A stretch of 64,000 nt of DNA, from contig CAKSDZ010000005.1 in assembly GCA_934446365.1 (NCBI GenBank), positions 35,705-99,704 of the forward strand, given 5' to 3'. The DNA is from an uncultured Eubacteriales bacterium. Lineage in GTDB: Bacteria; Bacillota; Clostridia; Oscillospirales; CAG-272. Position numbers and translations under genes: made by a program. The notes beneath the pieces are model-generated. The model saw only the letters and a list, made by a program, of their open reading frames with translations. It did no database searches and had not been told where the DNA came from. Positions 34,072 through 43,519 of the stretch are shown piece after piece. Every line of letters starts with the position of its first letter. Positions within the stretch are counted from its first letter, which is position 1.

Positions 34072-35433
34072 TCACATAAATTCATTGCAGATGCTGTTGA
34101 TTTCATATTCAAAGGAGCTGTCCTCCGCCATTTTGTTTTTGATTACATCGACGGAGGCGAGAATCGTCGTATGGTCGCGGCCGAATATTTTCGCCGTGTT
34201 TTGGAGGGAAATATTGGTTACGCGGCGAATGACGTAGATTGCAATATGTCGGGGCAAGGCAATTTCGTTGGTTCTCTTTTTCCCTTTGATATCCTCTACT
34301 GATATGTTATATCGTTTTGAGATATTTTCGATGATTTGCTCGGCTACAAGCGCCGGCGGAACGGTACCGGAAATCACGCCGGAAAGCACGTTTCTTGCAA
34401 TATCCACCGTGATGGTGGAGCCGTTGACAAAGCTGTATGCACCGAGCTTTTTGATGACGCCTTCGAGCTGACGGATATTGCTCTTGACGTTTTCCCCAAG
34501 AAAGTTCAGAACATCATCGGAAAGCTTGACATTCATAATCTGTGCCTTGCGTTTCAGAATAGCGACGCGCAGCTCCGTGTCCGGCGGCTGGATATCGACG
34601 ATAAGCCCCCCTTCAAAACGGCTTTGAATCCGTTCCTCCAAATGCTGAATGTCTTTCGGGGGACGGTCGGAGGTTAGAATAATCTGCTTTCCCGCGTCAT
34701 ATAGGGAATTGAACGTATGGAAAAATTCCTCTTGTGTTGCGACCTTGCCGGCAATAAACTGAATGTCGTCGATCAGCAGCATGTCGGCGTTGCGGTATTT
34801 TTCCTTGAATTTGGAGGTCGTTTTCTTTTCGATTGAACGGACGAGCTCGTTTGTGAAATCCTCTCCCTTGACGAAGATAATATTGAAAGTCGGTCTTGTC
34901 CGCTTGACCTCGTTTGCAATCGCTTTCATCAGATGGGTTTTTCCGAGACCGCTGGCTCCGTATAGAAAGAGCGGATTATATGCGGTCGGATGATTGGCTA
35001 CCGCAACGGAAGCGGCATGCGCGAGCTTGTTGGAGCTTCCCACAATGAAATTTTCAAAGGTATAGTCCTTTTCCGAAACAAAGGCAGAACCGCTTATCTC
35101 GCTTTGTGCCTCGGAATCCGCTGTATCGGCCTCGGGAATATCCGGTTTTTTGATTTCCTCGGATAAGGCATTTTCAAGACGGAAGGAGGATTTTGCAAAA
35201 ATTTTGACAGTTATATGAAAGTTTAAAGTATCGTCGAATATCTTTTCAATTTCAGGCGCATATTTTTTATTCAATAAATCGACAAAGCCATCGCTTGTGG
35301 TTGTAATGAAGCCTTTTTCGTCGTCAAGATAGACAAGCTCAAAATTGTTGAACCAAAGCTCCATGACCGCATCCGTGTATTTTTTTGAAAGCTCGTCGAA
35401 TACGATATTCCAAATGTCCTTGTAGGAATTCAA
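34072..35433 (-). CDS. dnaA: Chromosomal replication initiator DnaA
   Basis: A 453-residue initiator. Domain I at about 1-85 (SYKDIWNIVFDELSKKYTDA) is followed by a linker, an AAA+ domain with Walker A GASGLGKTH and Walker B LLIDDIQFI, and the DNA-binding domain IV with RHIAIYVIRRVTNISLQ and GRDHTTILASVDVI. I place the start at TTG 35433, because GAGGG lies seven bases upstream and the product then begins like other DnaA proteins. The in-frame ATG at 35499 lies only about 15 bases from the expected transcription start and has no ribosome site. dnaA is transcribed away from ymdB, and dnaN follows after the oriC candidate. Confidence 0.96.
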   Translation of the reverse strand: MNSYKDIWNIVFDELSKKYTDAVMELWFNNFELVYLDDEKGFITTTSDGFVDLLNKKYAPEIEKIFDDTLNFHITVKIFAKSSFRLENALSEEIKKPDIPEADTADSEAQSEISGSAFVSEKDYTFENFIVGSSNKLAHAASVAVANHPTAYNPLFLYGASGLGKTHLMKAIANEVKRTRPTFNIIFVKGEDFTNELVRSIEKKTTSKFKEKYRNADMLLIDDIQFIAGKVATQEEFFHTFNSLYDAGKQIILTSDRPPKDIQHLEERIQSRFEGGLIVDIQPPDTELRVAILKRKAQIMNVKLSDDVLNFLGENVKSNIRQLEGVIKKLGAYSFVNGSTITVDIARNVLSGVISGTVPPALVAEQIIENISKRYNISVEDIKGKKRTNEIALPRHIAIYVIRRVTNISLQNTAKIFGRDHTTILASVDVIKNKMAEDSSFEYEINSICNEFM

Positions 35434-35521
35434 GTTTTTCCCTCTTTCCGGTTTTTGATTTTCCGCCGCTTGAAATAGAAATAAGTTCGGCAACACCATA
35501 GATTATATAATAATATATAAT

Positions 35522-35550
35522 ATTATATCATATAACGATGGAAAAATCAA
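35522..35550 (-). promoter_or_regulatory. Promoter of dnaA
   Basis: On the minus strand, TTGATT (35545-35550), a 17-base spacer, and TATAAT (35522-35527), followed by a run of alternating AT (35500-35530). The leader to the TTG start is about 80 bases. The remaining divergent spacer to 35713 is AT-rich with no further clear site. Confidence 0.82.
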
Positions 35551-35713
35551 GGTATATTTTAGGATTCCTGCTTTTCCTTTGTCTAAATGAAAATAAAAAA
35601 TGGAGCAAAGGATAAAAATATAAAAATAACAGTGGAAATCGGCTGAAATTTATGATACACTGATTGCGAAAACAAGGTATTTTAGATGTAGGTCAATTTG
35701 TTCGGAGGAAAAA

Positions 35714-36493
35714 ATGACAACGATAAAGCTTTTGATGCTCGGCGATGTGAGCCGTCCCGCATCCTGTGATTATCTTGCGGAAAAGCTATGGACTTACCGA
35801 AAGGAAAACGAAATCGATTTTGCCGTTGTCAACGGAGAAAACAGCGCCGAGGGAAACGGAATCGATAAAACGTCGGCGCATACACTGCTTTCTGCGGGCG
35901 CCGACGTCATTACAACAGGGAACCATGCGTTTCGCCGCTATGATGCAAAAAATTTGTTTGAGAAAAACAAAAATATCCTGCGGCCGGCAAATTTTCCGGG
36001 AAGTGTTCCGGGAGACGGGGCTGTTTTGACGGAAGCTGCGGGAATGTCGGTTCTTGTTATCAACATACTTGGAATTGTCATGATGGAGCCGCTTGAAAAT
36101 CCGTTTGTCTGCGCCGACAGGATATTGAAGCGCTACGAGGGAGAATATGATATTTCCATCCTTGACTTCCATGCGGAAGCGACCTCCGAAAAGCAGGCAC
36201 TCTCCCATTATCTCGACGGAAGAGTGACAGTCTTTTTCGGCACGCACACGCATGTGGCGACGGCGGACGAATGTATTCTGCCGAAGGGAACGGCATATAT
36301 CACCGACGTCGGCATGTGCGGACCGGATTTCAGCGTGCTTGGAATCAAGCCCGAATGCATCATAGAGAAAATGACGACCTATCTGCCGGTGAAATTCATT
36401 CCGTCGGAAAATAAGATTACGGCGCATGGAATCCTTGTGGAAATCGACAGGGAAACAAAAAGGGCGGTTTCGATTCGGCGCATTGCGTTTTGA
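35714..36493 (+). CDS. ymdB: YmdB-family metallophosphoesterase (2',3'-cyclic nucleotide phosphodiesterase)
   Basis: A 259-residue calcineurin-like enzyme. Metal-site residues are in order: Asp in LMLGDVSR, Asn/Glu in VVNGENSAEGNGI, Asn-His in TTGNHAF, His in DFHAEATSEK and GTHTHVATAD. These match YmdB, which in Bacillus hydrolyses 2',3'-cyclic nucleotides and influences biofilm and sporulation decisions. The first loop reads GDVSR rather than the usual GDVVG. In Bacillus ymdB lies next to rny; here it is 15 kb away and divergent from dnaA. CGGAGGAA precedes the ATG. Confidence 0.9.
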   Translation: MTTIKLLMLGDVSRPASCDYLAEKLWTYRKENEIDFAVVNGENSAEGNGIDKTSAHTLLSAGADVITTGNHAFRRYDAKNLFEKNKNILRPANFPGSVPGDGAVLTEAAGMSVLVINILGIVMMEPLENPFVCADRILKRYEGEYDISILDFHAEATSEKQALSHYLDGRVTVFFGTHTHVATADECILPKGTAYITDVGMCGPDFSVLGIKPECIIEKMTTYLPVKFIPSENKITAHGILVEIDRETKRAVSIRRIAF

Positions 36494-36516
36494 ATTTGCC
36501 GGAATATGTGTGAAAA

Positions 36517-37107
36517 ATGAAAGCGGAAAAGACTCCAATAACGATACGAATGGCTGATATAAGCGACGCCGAAGCCCTGTTGAGGATTTATGCGCCGTAT
36601 GTGGAAAAAACCGCAGTCACTTTTGAATATGAAGTGCCGACAGTTGAGGAATTTCGAGCGAGAATCGAAAAAGTCAGAGGAAAATATCCGTATCTTGCCG
36701 CGGTGGAAAATGGAACGGTTGTCGGCTATTCCTATGCGAAGCCGTTCGGAGAGCGGGCAGCCTATGAAAGAGCTGCGGAAACGGTTCTCTATATCTCGGA
36801 AAGCCAAAGGGGAAAAGGGATAGGGACGCTTCTTTACAGCAGACTTGAAGAAATTTTAAAGCGGCAAAATATCGTCAACTTATATGCGAGCATCGCCGTC
36901 ACAAAGGGAGAGGACGACATGTATCTGACAAAGGCAAGTCCTGCGTTCCATGCCGTCCGCGGATACCGCGAGATCGGATATTTTACAAAATGCGGGTATA
37001 AATTTGGAAATTGGTACGATATGATTTGGATGGAAAAATTTATCGGTTCTCACGATATGGCTCCAAAAGCATTTCTGCCTGTCACAGAGCTTACGGAAAA
37101 AATTTGA
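36517..37107 (+). CDS. GNAT-family N-acetyltransferase, phosphinothricin acetyltransferase-like
   Basis: A 196-residue acetyltransferase. ITIRMADISDAEALLRIYAP at the start, TFEYEVPTVEEFRARIEKV, and the acetyl-CoA loop SESQRGKGIGTLLYSRLEE (Q/RxxGxG/A type) are typical of the Pat/YwnH group, which acetylates amino acid analogues such as methionine sulfoximine. The middle region around residue 120-150 (TKGEDDMYLTKASPAFHAVR) contains a short addition, and the C-terminus is extended. The start lacks a strong ribosome site and follows ymdB by 23 bases, so coupling is likely. The substrate is unknown. Confidence 0.82.
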   Translation: MKAEKTPITIRMADISDAEALLRIYAPYVEKTAVTFEYEVPTVEEFRARIEKVRGKYPYLAAVENGTVVGYSYAKPFGERAAYERAAETVLYISESQRGKGIGTLLYSRLEEILKRQNIVNLYASIAVTKGEDDMYLTKASPAFHAVRGYREIGYFTKCGYKFGNWYDMIWMEKFIGSHDMAPKAFLPVTELTEKI

Positions 37108-37153
37108 TAAGCGTACCGACGAAAATTCAAAAAATAAAATTTCAGGAGAAAAC

Positions 37154-38395
37154 ATGAATATTATCAAGGATAAAGCGCTTGCAAAAAGCGGACATGACAA
37201 AATAAACTGGGTGAAAAGCTATATGCCGGTTTTAAATTCCATCGAGGCGGAATTTGAGAGAACAAAACCGTTTGCCGGCAAAAAAATCGCGATGTCGATT
37301 CATTTGGAGGCAAAAACGGCGTATCTTGCCACGGTATTGCGTGCGGGGGGCGCCGAGGTACATTCCACCGGCTGCAATCCGCTTTCCACGCAGGACGACG
37401 TTGCGGCAGCTCTCTCCGAGCTTGGTGTGAACGTATATGCCGTCCGTGGTGTGGACGAAAAGACATATATATCCCATCTTACCCGCGCGCTTTCCTGTCA
37501 TCCGGATGTCATCATCGACGACGGAGGGGATTTCATCGGGCTTCTGCACGGAGACTGCCGTGCATACGGCGACAGGCTGCTCGGCGGCTGTGAGGAGACG
37601 ACGACGGGCATACATAGACTCCGCCAGAGAGAGGCCGCGGGAACGCTCGATTATACGATGATCGATATCAACGACGCGGACTGCAAGCATCTTTTCGACA
37701 ATCGATACGGCACGGGGCAGTCCACGCTGGACGCTGTCATGCATGCGACAAATCTCGTGATCGCCGGCAAAAAGGCGGTTGTGGCCGGCTACGGCTGGTG
37801 CGGCAAGGGAATCGCAAAGCGGCTTGCCGGCATGGGCGCCGTCGTGATTGTGACGGAAGTCGATCCGGTGCGCGCATTGGAAGCGACAATGGACGGATTC
37901 ACCGTCATGAAAATGGACGATGCGGCGGCGGTCGGAGATCTTTTTATCACCGCAACGGGCTGTGAAAACGTCATCGTGGGGCGCCATTTTGCAAAAATGA
38001 AGGACGGCGTCCTGCTTGCCAATTCCGGACATTTCAATGTTGAAATCAACAAAAACGACCTGCTGGCGCTTTGCGTATCGCACAAACAGCGCAAGCCGGA
38101 TATCGAGGGCTTTGAGATGGCCGACGGGCGAACGCTCAATCTGCTTGCGGACGGCAGACTTGTCAATCTTGCCGCCGGCAACGGGCATCCTGCGGAAATC
38201 ATGGATATGAGCTTTGCACTTCAAGCGAAATGTCTCGAATATCTCGTGCGTCATCCGGGGTTTGAACATAAGCTGTATCCCGTTCCGCGTGAGACGGATA
38301 TCGCCGTTGCGCGGCTGAAGCTTGAAAAAACAGGCGTTTCCATCGATCGGCTGACGCCGGAGCAGGAACGGTATCTCGGAATATCCCATACTTGA
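37154..38395 (+). CDS. ahcY: S-adenosylhomocysteine hydrolase (adenosylhomocysteinase), short type
   Basis: A 413-residue NAD-dependent enzyme that splits S-adenosylhomocysteine into adenosine and homocysteine. Family motifs: MSIHLEAKTAYLATVLRAGG, NPLSTQDDVAAAL, the NAD loop VAGYGWCGKGIAKRL, and DMSFALQAKCLEYL. The length fits the compact archaeal/Thermotoga-like form, which lacks the 40-residue insertion of the long type. Some close relatives in methanogens act on S-inosylhomocysteine, so that alternative cannot be excluded. AGGAG precedes the ATG. No other methyl-cycle gene is adjacent. Confidence 0.92.
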   Translation: MNIIKDKALAKSGHDKINWVKSYMPVLNSIEAEFERTKPFAGKKIAMSIHLEAKTAYLATVLRAGGAEVHSTGCNPLSTQDDVAAALSELGVNVYAVRGVDEKTYISHLTRALSCHPDVIIDDGGDFIGLLHGDCRAYGDRLLGGCEETTTGIHRLRQREAAGTLDYTMIDINDADCKHLFDNRYGTGQSTLDAVMHATNLVIAGKKAVVAGYGWCGKGIAKRLAGMGAVVIVTEVDPVRALEATMDGFTVMKMDDAAAVGDLFITATGCENVIVGRHFAKMKDGVLLANSGHFNVEINKNDLLALCVSHKQRKPDIEGFEMADGRTLNLLADGRLVNLAAGNGHPAEIMDMSFALQAKCLEYLVRHPGFEHKLYPVPRETDIAVARLKLEKTGVSIDRLTPEQERYLGISHT

Positions 38396-38465
38396 AAATT
38401 CTATATTTTTATGTTAAGATATACGCGAAAAATTATAATATGGAGTGGAAAGGCTAAATTTCAAA

Positions 38466-41087
38466 ATGGCAGAGCTTAAACTGTACGGCTGTACTGTAAA
38501 CTATCTAAAAAATCCTTGCGGCATCGACGAAAATCCGAGGTTTTCCTATAAAATTTCCGCGACCGGCCGCGGCGGACGTCAGCTTTCCCGCAGGATCCGT
38601 GTGACGGATGTCATGACGGGACAGATTCTTTGGGACAGCGGCGAGGTGGAATCGGAAAATCAGATTTTGATTCCGTATGAGGGGGAGTCGCTTTCTCCTT
38701 TGACAAAATATGAATATCAAATCGATATCAAAACGGATTCGGGAGAAGCAGCCTCCGGTAAAGGGACGTTTGTCACGGGCAAGCTCGGTGAAAAATGGAG
38801 CGGCAAATGGATCTCCGCCGATTTCAAAAGAACAAGAGAAGAATTTCTCGGTGCGCAGTACCTGAGAAAGGAATTTACACTTTCCGGCACTGTGCGTTCC
38901 GCCTATCTTGCGATATGCGGACTCGGATATTTTGAAGCCTATCTTAACGGAAAAAAGACAGGAGACGATATGCTCTCCCCTGCATTTACCCGCTATGATG
39001 CGGAATGCATGTATATGGTTTATGACGTTCTGCCGCTTGTAAAAAGCGGGAAAAACACCGTCGGCGTGATTCTTGGAAACGGCTGGTACAACTGCTTTGC
39101 GGAGGATCCGTGGAATACCCGTGCCGCGAGCTGGCGGCATGTTCCGAAGCTCATTTCGGAGCTTCATATCACCTATGAGGACGGCAGAGAGGAGACGGTT
39201 GTTTCCGATCCGACATGGAAGTCGTCGAAAGGTCCCATCACGTTCAACGGCATCCGCAACGGGGAATTTTACGACGCACGGCTCGAGCTTGGGGATTGGA
39301 CGGTCTCCGGCTATGACGACGGCGAATGGAGTAAAACAAAAATCATGAAAAGCCCGGGCGGACTGCTCATCGCCATGGAAATGGAGCCGATCCGCGTGCG
39401 TAAAGTGTTTCCCGCGAAGAAAATGTGGAAGTCGGAGAACGGCTATGTATTCGACATCGGACAAAATCAGGCGGGCGTCGGCCGCTTTCGGGTGCGCGGC
39501 GCCGCCGGGACGGAAATCACATTCCGCTATTCCGACGTGCTGACGGAGGCAGGGGAAATCGACGTTTCCGCAATCGGCTGCTTTGTCAAAAGCGGAGAAT
39601 TTCAGACGGATAAATACATCAAGAAAAGCGACGGAGAAGAGGAGTGGAATGCGGTCTTTACGTATCATGGCTTCCAATACGTCGAGGTATCCGGCATCGA
39701 CTATGAGCCGCAGCTCTCCGACGTATCCGCGCTGACGCTTTGCACGGATGTGGAAAACATCGGTATGTTCTCCTGCTCGGACGAGCTGCTCGGAAAGCTC
39801 CAGCAGCTTTGCCGCTGGTCGACAATTTCCAATATGCACTCGATTCCGACGGACTGTCCGCATCGCGAAAAGAACGGCTGGACGGGCGACGTTTCCCTTT
39901 CCTCGGAGCAGATGCTCACGAATTTCGGCACGCGCGCATTCCTTTCCAAATGGAGCCGCGATATGCGAACCTCACAGCGTCCGGCGGGGCAGATTCCCTG
40001 CGTGGTGCCGTCCACGGGCTGGGGCTATTACGGCCTTATGGGACCCGACTGGTCGAGCGCGCTGATTACGGTGCCCTATAATATCTATCTTTACAACGCG
40101 GATATCGAAATTCTACGGCTGAATTATGAGCCCATCAAGCGGAACTGCGACTTTATGGAGTCGATGACGGTCGATTATACGCTGAATTACGGCACCGGCG
40201 ACTGGTGCGCGCCGTTTGAAGGGCCGGCTATCGGCAAAAATATGGGCTCCTATAAGTGCCCGGTCGAGGTTTCGGACACCGGATTTTTCTATAACGCCGC
40301 GATGACGGTCGTGAAAATGGCACGTCTTTTCGGCAACGAGGCCGACGAGGCGTATTATGGAGCGCTGGCGGAGAAAATCAAGACAGCTTTCCGTGAAAAA
40401 TTCTTTGATAAGGAAACCTATACTGTAAAGGGCGATTGTCAAACCGCGACGGCCGTCATGCTGTATTTCGGTCTTTGTGAGGAGGAGGAACGCGAACCGC
40501 TCCTGCGCCGCCTCATCGAACAGATTGAAGAAAAGGACTGGCATCTCGATTTCGGTGTGCTCGGCTGTAAATTTGTCATGCACACGCTCGGCGCGATGGG
40601 CGAGGGCAACATAGGCCACCGGATGCTGGCACAGCGCACGTTCCCGGGCTGTCAGAGATGGATTGAGCTTGGCGCGACGACGCTTTGGGAATGCTGGAAC
40701 GGCGGCGGCTCCCACAATCACCATATGTTTTCCGATTTGTCCTCTTTCCTCTATAAATATGTCGGAGGCATTTCACCCGACGAAAAAGAACCGGGCTTCC
40801 GCCATACGATCCTCCGCCCTGCGGTGGACTGCGGCATGGAAAGCGCGTCCGCGTCTCATGATTCGATGTATGGCGAGGTCGCCTGCTATTGGGCAAATCG
40901 CGGCGGCAGGCTGTCGCTGAATTTGAAGGTCCCGTTCGGCTGTCATGCGACGCTGTATCTGCCGAAAAAGCACATGAACACACTGAAAGAGGGCGATAAG
41001 CCCGCCTATCTGCTCGGAAAATTCGGGGAAAACGATAAGGAGTTCTTTGTGGAGCTTTCATCGGGAGAGTATCAGCTTACGGAGTAA
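38466..41087 (+). CDS. Glycoside hydrolase family 78, alpha-L-rhamnosidase
   Basis: An 873-residue enzyme without a signal peptide, so probably cytoplasmic. N-terminal beta-sandwich domains (about 1-420) with NPRFSYKI and GYFEAYLNGKKTGDDML are followed by an alpha6/alpha6 barrel with the conserved acidic stretch DCPHREKNGWTGDV and TTLWECWNGG, and a C-terminal beta-sandwich (ISPDEKEPGFRHTILRPAV). GH78 enzymes cleave terminal alpha-L-rhamnose from glycans and plant glycosides. I use ATG 38466 with GGAAAGG upstream; a GTG at 38445 would add seven residues. No sugar transporter or rhamnose catabolic gene adjoins, so the substrate source is open. Confidence 0.9.
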   Translation: MAELKLYGCTVNYLKNPCGIDENPRFSYKISATGRGGRQLSRRIRVTDVMTGQILWDSGEVESENQILIPYEGESLSPLTKYEYQIDIKTDSGEAASGKGTFVTGKLGEKWSGKWISADFKRTREEFLGAQYLRKEFTLSGTVRSAYLAICGLGYFEAYLNGKKTGDDMLSPAFTRYDAECMYMVYDVLPLVKSGKNTVGVILGNGWYNCFAEDPWNTRAASWRHVPKLISELHITYEDGREETVVSDPTWKSSKGPITFNGIRNGEFYDARLELGDWTVSGYDDGEWSKTKIMKSPGGLLIAMEMEPIRVRKVFPAKKMWKSENGYVFDIGQNQAGVGRFRVRGAAGTEITFRYSDVLTEAGEIDVSAIGCFVKSGEFQTDKYIKKSDGEEEWNAVFTYHGFQYVEVSGIDYEPQLSDVSALTLCTDVENIGMFSCSDELLGKLQQLCRWSTISNMHSIPTDCPHREKNGWTGDVSLSSEQMLTNFGTRAFLSKWSRDMRTSQRPAGQIPCVVPSTGWGYYGLMGPDWSSALITVPYNIYLYNADIEILRLNYEPIKRNCDFMESMTVDYTLNYGTGDWCAPFEGPAIGKNMGSYKCPVEVSDTGFFYNAAMTVVKMARLFGNEADEAYYGALAEKIKTAFREKFFDKETYTVKGDCQTATAVMLYFGLCEEEEREPLLRRLIEQIEEKDWHLDFGVLGCKFVMHTLGAMGEGNIGHRMLAQRTFPGCQRWIELGATTLWECWNGGGSHNHHMFSDLSSFLYKYVGGISPDEKEPGFRHTILRPAVDCGMESASASHDSMYGEVACYWANRGGRLSLNLKVPFGCHATLYLPKKHMNTLKEGDKPAYLLGKFGENDKEFFVELSSGEYQLTE

Positions 41088-41123
41088 GTTTTTTGAAATC
41101 GGAACAAAAAATAAGGAGGAGCC

Positions 41124-42251
41124 ATGCCGAAAATCATTCATACGGCGGACATCCATCTGGATGCGCCGTTTTCCCTTTTTGACGTGCAGAAGGCGCAGGT
41201 GCGTAAAAACGAGCTTCGCGGCACGTTTTCTTCTCTCATATTGCTTGCCAAAACCGAAAAGGCGGATATCATGATTCTTGCGGGCGACCTTTTTGACAGC
41301 GGCTTTGTGACAAAGGAGACGACTTCCCTGCTCATCTCCCAGTTTGCCTCCGTGCCGGAATGCCGGTTTGTCATTGTGCCGGGCAATCATGATTTTATAT
41401 CTTCGCGCAGTCCGTATAAGAAGGAGCTTTTTCCTCCGAACGTCTATATTTTTGAGGATGAGCGCATCTCGAAAATTTCCTTTGACGAAATCGGCGTCGA
41501 TGTTTACGGCTTTGCCTATACATCTGAAAGATATACGGAAAATCCGCTTACGGCACCTCTCATGCTCGACCGCAGAAAAATCAATATTCTCGCCGCGCAC
41601 TGCGATCTTTACGGAAAATCGGACTGCTGTCCGCTCACGCCCGCCGATCTTGCGCGCAGCGGCTTCGACTATGCTGCGCTCGGGCATATTCATAAAGGCG
41701 GGGACGTGAAGCTTGCCGGCGGTACTTATTACGCATACAGCGGTTGCCCCGAGGGGCGTTCCTTCGACGAATGCGGCATCAAGGGCGTCATTCTCTGTGA
41801 GATGAACAAGGATTCGGGCAAGCTTTCCGCTTCCTTTGCGAGCCGGCGGATATGCCGGCGCCATTATGAGAAGATTTCCGTCGATGTGACCGGCGTTTCC
41901 TCCAATGCGGAGCTTTGCGACAGGATAAAATCCGCGCTCACCGAAGAAAACTGCGGCGCGGATGCGCTTGTCCGCGTAAAGCTCTGCGGCAGAATCTCTC
42001 CCGAGGCCGCGCTGTCGCCGGAAAAGCTCTCGGCCCAGATGTTCGGCGTGTTTTATCTTGAAATCCAGAATGATACCGTTCCGCTTCTTAACGATGAAGA
42101 GCTGAAAAACGATATCTCCATCCGCGGCGCGTTTTTCCGCGAGCTTCTGCCGATGTTGGAGAGCGAGAACGAGGAGGAGCGCCGCACCGCCGCCGCCGCT
42201 CTCCGCTATGGACTCGACGCGCTGGACGGCGAGGACGTCGTGGATTTCTGA
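41124..42251 (+). CDS. SbcD/YhaO-like DNA repair metallophosphoesterase
   Basis: A 375-residue protein with Mre11-type phosphoesterase motifs: HTADIHLDAPF, LAGDLFDSG, VPGNHDFI, AAHCD and ALGHIHKGG. The C-terminal third has a YhaO-like cap (ISVDVTGVSSNAELCDRIKS). In Bacteria YhaO works with an SbcC-like ATPase, YhaN, usually next door. No such partner is in this window. AAGGAGG precedes the ATG. It follows the rhamnosidase by 36 bases. Exonuclease activity is inferred from the family. Confidence 0.87.
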   Translation: MPKIIHTADIHLDAPFSLFDVQKAQVRKNELRGTFSSLILLAKTEKADIMILAGDLFDSGFVTKETTSLLISQFASVPECRFVIVPGNHDFISSRSPYKKELFPPNVYIFEDERISKISFDEIGVDVYGFAYTSERYTENPLTAPLMLDRRKINILAAHCDLYGKSDCCPLTPADLARSGFDYAALGHIHKGGDVKLAGGTYYAYSGCPEGRSFDECGIKGVILCEMNKDSGKLSASFASRRICRRHYEKISVDVTGVSSNAELCDRIKSALTEENCGADALVRVKLCGRISPEAALSPEKLSAQMFGVFYLEIQNDTVPLLNDEELKNDISIRGAFFRELLPMLESENEEERRTAAAALRYGLDALDGEDVVDF

Positions 42252-42344
42252 TTTTACAGAAAATTTATAAATTCAGGCTGTTTTTTCGATGATTCGGGTG
42301 TATACTGTTTGCGAAGAAACAGATGAAAGATAAAGGAGTATCAT

Positions 42345-43400
42345 ATGACAAAAATCGAAACACTTGGGGCGCATTTTCCGGACGGAGTGGACGCGTTTAT
42401 CACGTCCGATGAGAAAACCTGTTTTTATCTTTCCGAGTTCCTGTTTTCGGACGGACTTGTCTTTGTGACAAAGAAAAACGCCTATCTGTTTACGGATTTC
42501 CGCTATATAGAGGCGGCGGAGGCGGAAACTGTCGGCTGCCATATCTCCGTCGGCAGCCGATATGAGGAGATCCGCGGGATCATTGCGGAAGAAGGGATTA
42601 AAACAATCGGTTTTGAGGACGACCTGCTCTCCGTTGCCGGACTGGAACGGTTCAAAAAGGAATTTCCGTCGTGCGGGTTTGTTCCGATGGGCGGGACCGT
42701 CAGAACGCTTGCCGAATACAAGACCGAGCGGGAAATGGAGCTTGTGCGCGGCGCACAGGCGATCACGGACGAGGCTTTTTCCGCGGTGCTTTCCCTGCTC
42801 CGTCCCGACATGACGGAAACCGATGTCGCCGCGGAAATCGAATATCAGATGAAAAAGCGCGGCGCTTCTGGCACAAGCTTCGATACGATCGCCGTATCCG
42901 GCACGAATTCTGCGCGTCCGCACGGCGTGCCGCGTCCCGTAACGCTGGAAAAAGGCTTTTTGACGATGGATTTCGGCTGCATATGGCGTGGATATTGCTC
43001 GGATATGACGCGCACGGTCGTCATCGGACGCGCCGACGATGAGATGAAAAAGGTGTATGACACTGTGCTTGCCGCGCAGCGCGCGGCGCTCGACGCTGTC
43101 CGTGAGGGTATGACAGGTGCGGAGCTTGACCGTGTGGCGCGCGACCTCATAAACGCCGCAGGCTACGAGGGATGCTTCGGTCATGGGCTCGGTCATGGCG
43201 TCGGCATCTATATCCATGAGAATCCGAGGGTATCTCCCGCCGGGAAAACAAAGCTTGCCAAAGGCCATATTTTCACGGTGGAGCCGGGAATTTATCTGAA
43301 AGGAAAATACGGCGTCCGAATCGAGGATATGGTGCAGATGACGGAAAACGGACCGGTCGATATCACAAAAAGTCCGAAGGAGCTCATTGAAATCGGCTGA
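42345..43400 (+). CDS. M24 family Xaa-Pro peptidase
   Basis: A 351-residue creatinase-fold metallopeptidase (PepQ/YqhT type). An N-terminal creatinase-like domain (1-120) is followed by the pita-bread catalytic domain with ligands in MDFGCIWRGYCSDMTRT, GHGLGHGVGIYIHENP, FTVEPGIY and VRIEDMV. The family removes N-terminal residues before proline. It lies directly upstream of efp, a frequent order in Bacillota that fits proline-rich translation. GGAG precedes the ATG, and TATACT at 42301-42306 is a possible -10 without a good -35. Confidence 0.92.
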   Translation: MTKIETLGAHFPDGVDAFITSDEKTCFYLSEFLFSDGLVFVTKKNAYLFTDFRYIEAAEAETVGCHISVGSRYEEIRGIIAEEGIKTIGFEDDLLSVAGLERFKKEFPSCGFVPMGGTVRTLAEYKTEREMELVRGAQAITDEAFSAVLSLLRPDMTETDVAAEIEYQMKKRGASGTSFDTIAVSGTNSARPHGVPRPVTLEKGFLTMDFGCIWRGYCSDMTRTVVIGRADDEMKKVYDTVLAAQRAALDAVREGMTGAELDRVARDLINAAGYEGCFGHGLGHGVGIYIHENPRVSPAGKTKLAKGHIFTVEPGIYLKGKYGVRIEDMVQMTENGPVDITKSPKELIEIG

Positions 43401-43436
43401 AAACGGAGCAAAAAGGCATAAAATATCAAAAAAGAC

Positions 43437-43465
43437 TTGATATTTTCAGATTTTTGCGCTACAAT
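43437..43465 (+). promoter_or_regulatory. Promoter of efp
   Basis: TTGATA (43437-43442), a 17-base spacer, and TACAAT (43460-43465), so efp can be expressed apart from the upstream peptidase gene. Confidence 0.82.
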
Positions 43466-43519
43466 ATAAAAGTGATTCAAACGATTTTTTGACAGATAGT
43501 TTTTGGAGGTATTTTTTCT

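Noticed and set aside
37108..37153. SAH riboswitch before ahcY
   Set aside because: The gap is only 46 bases and holds just the ribosome site.
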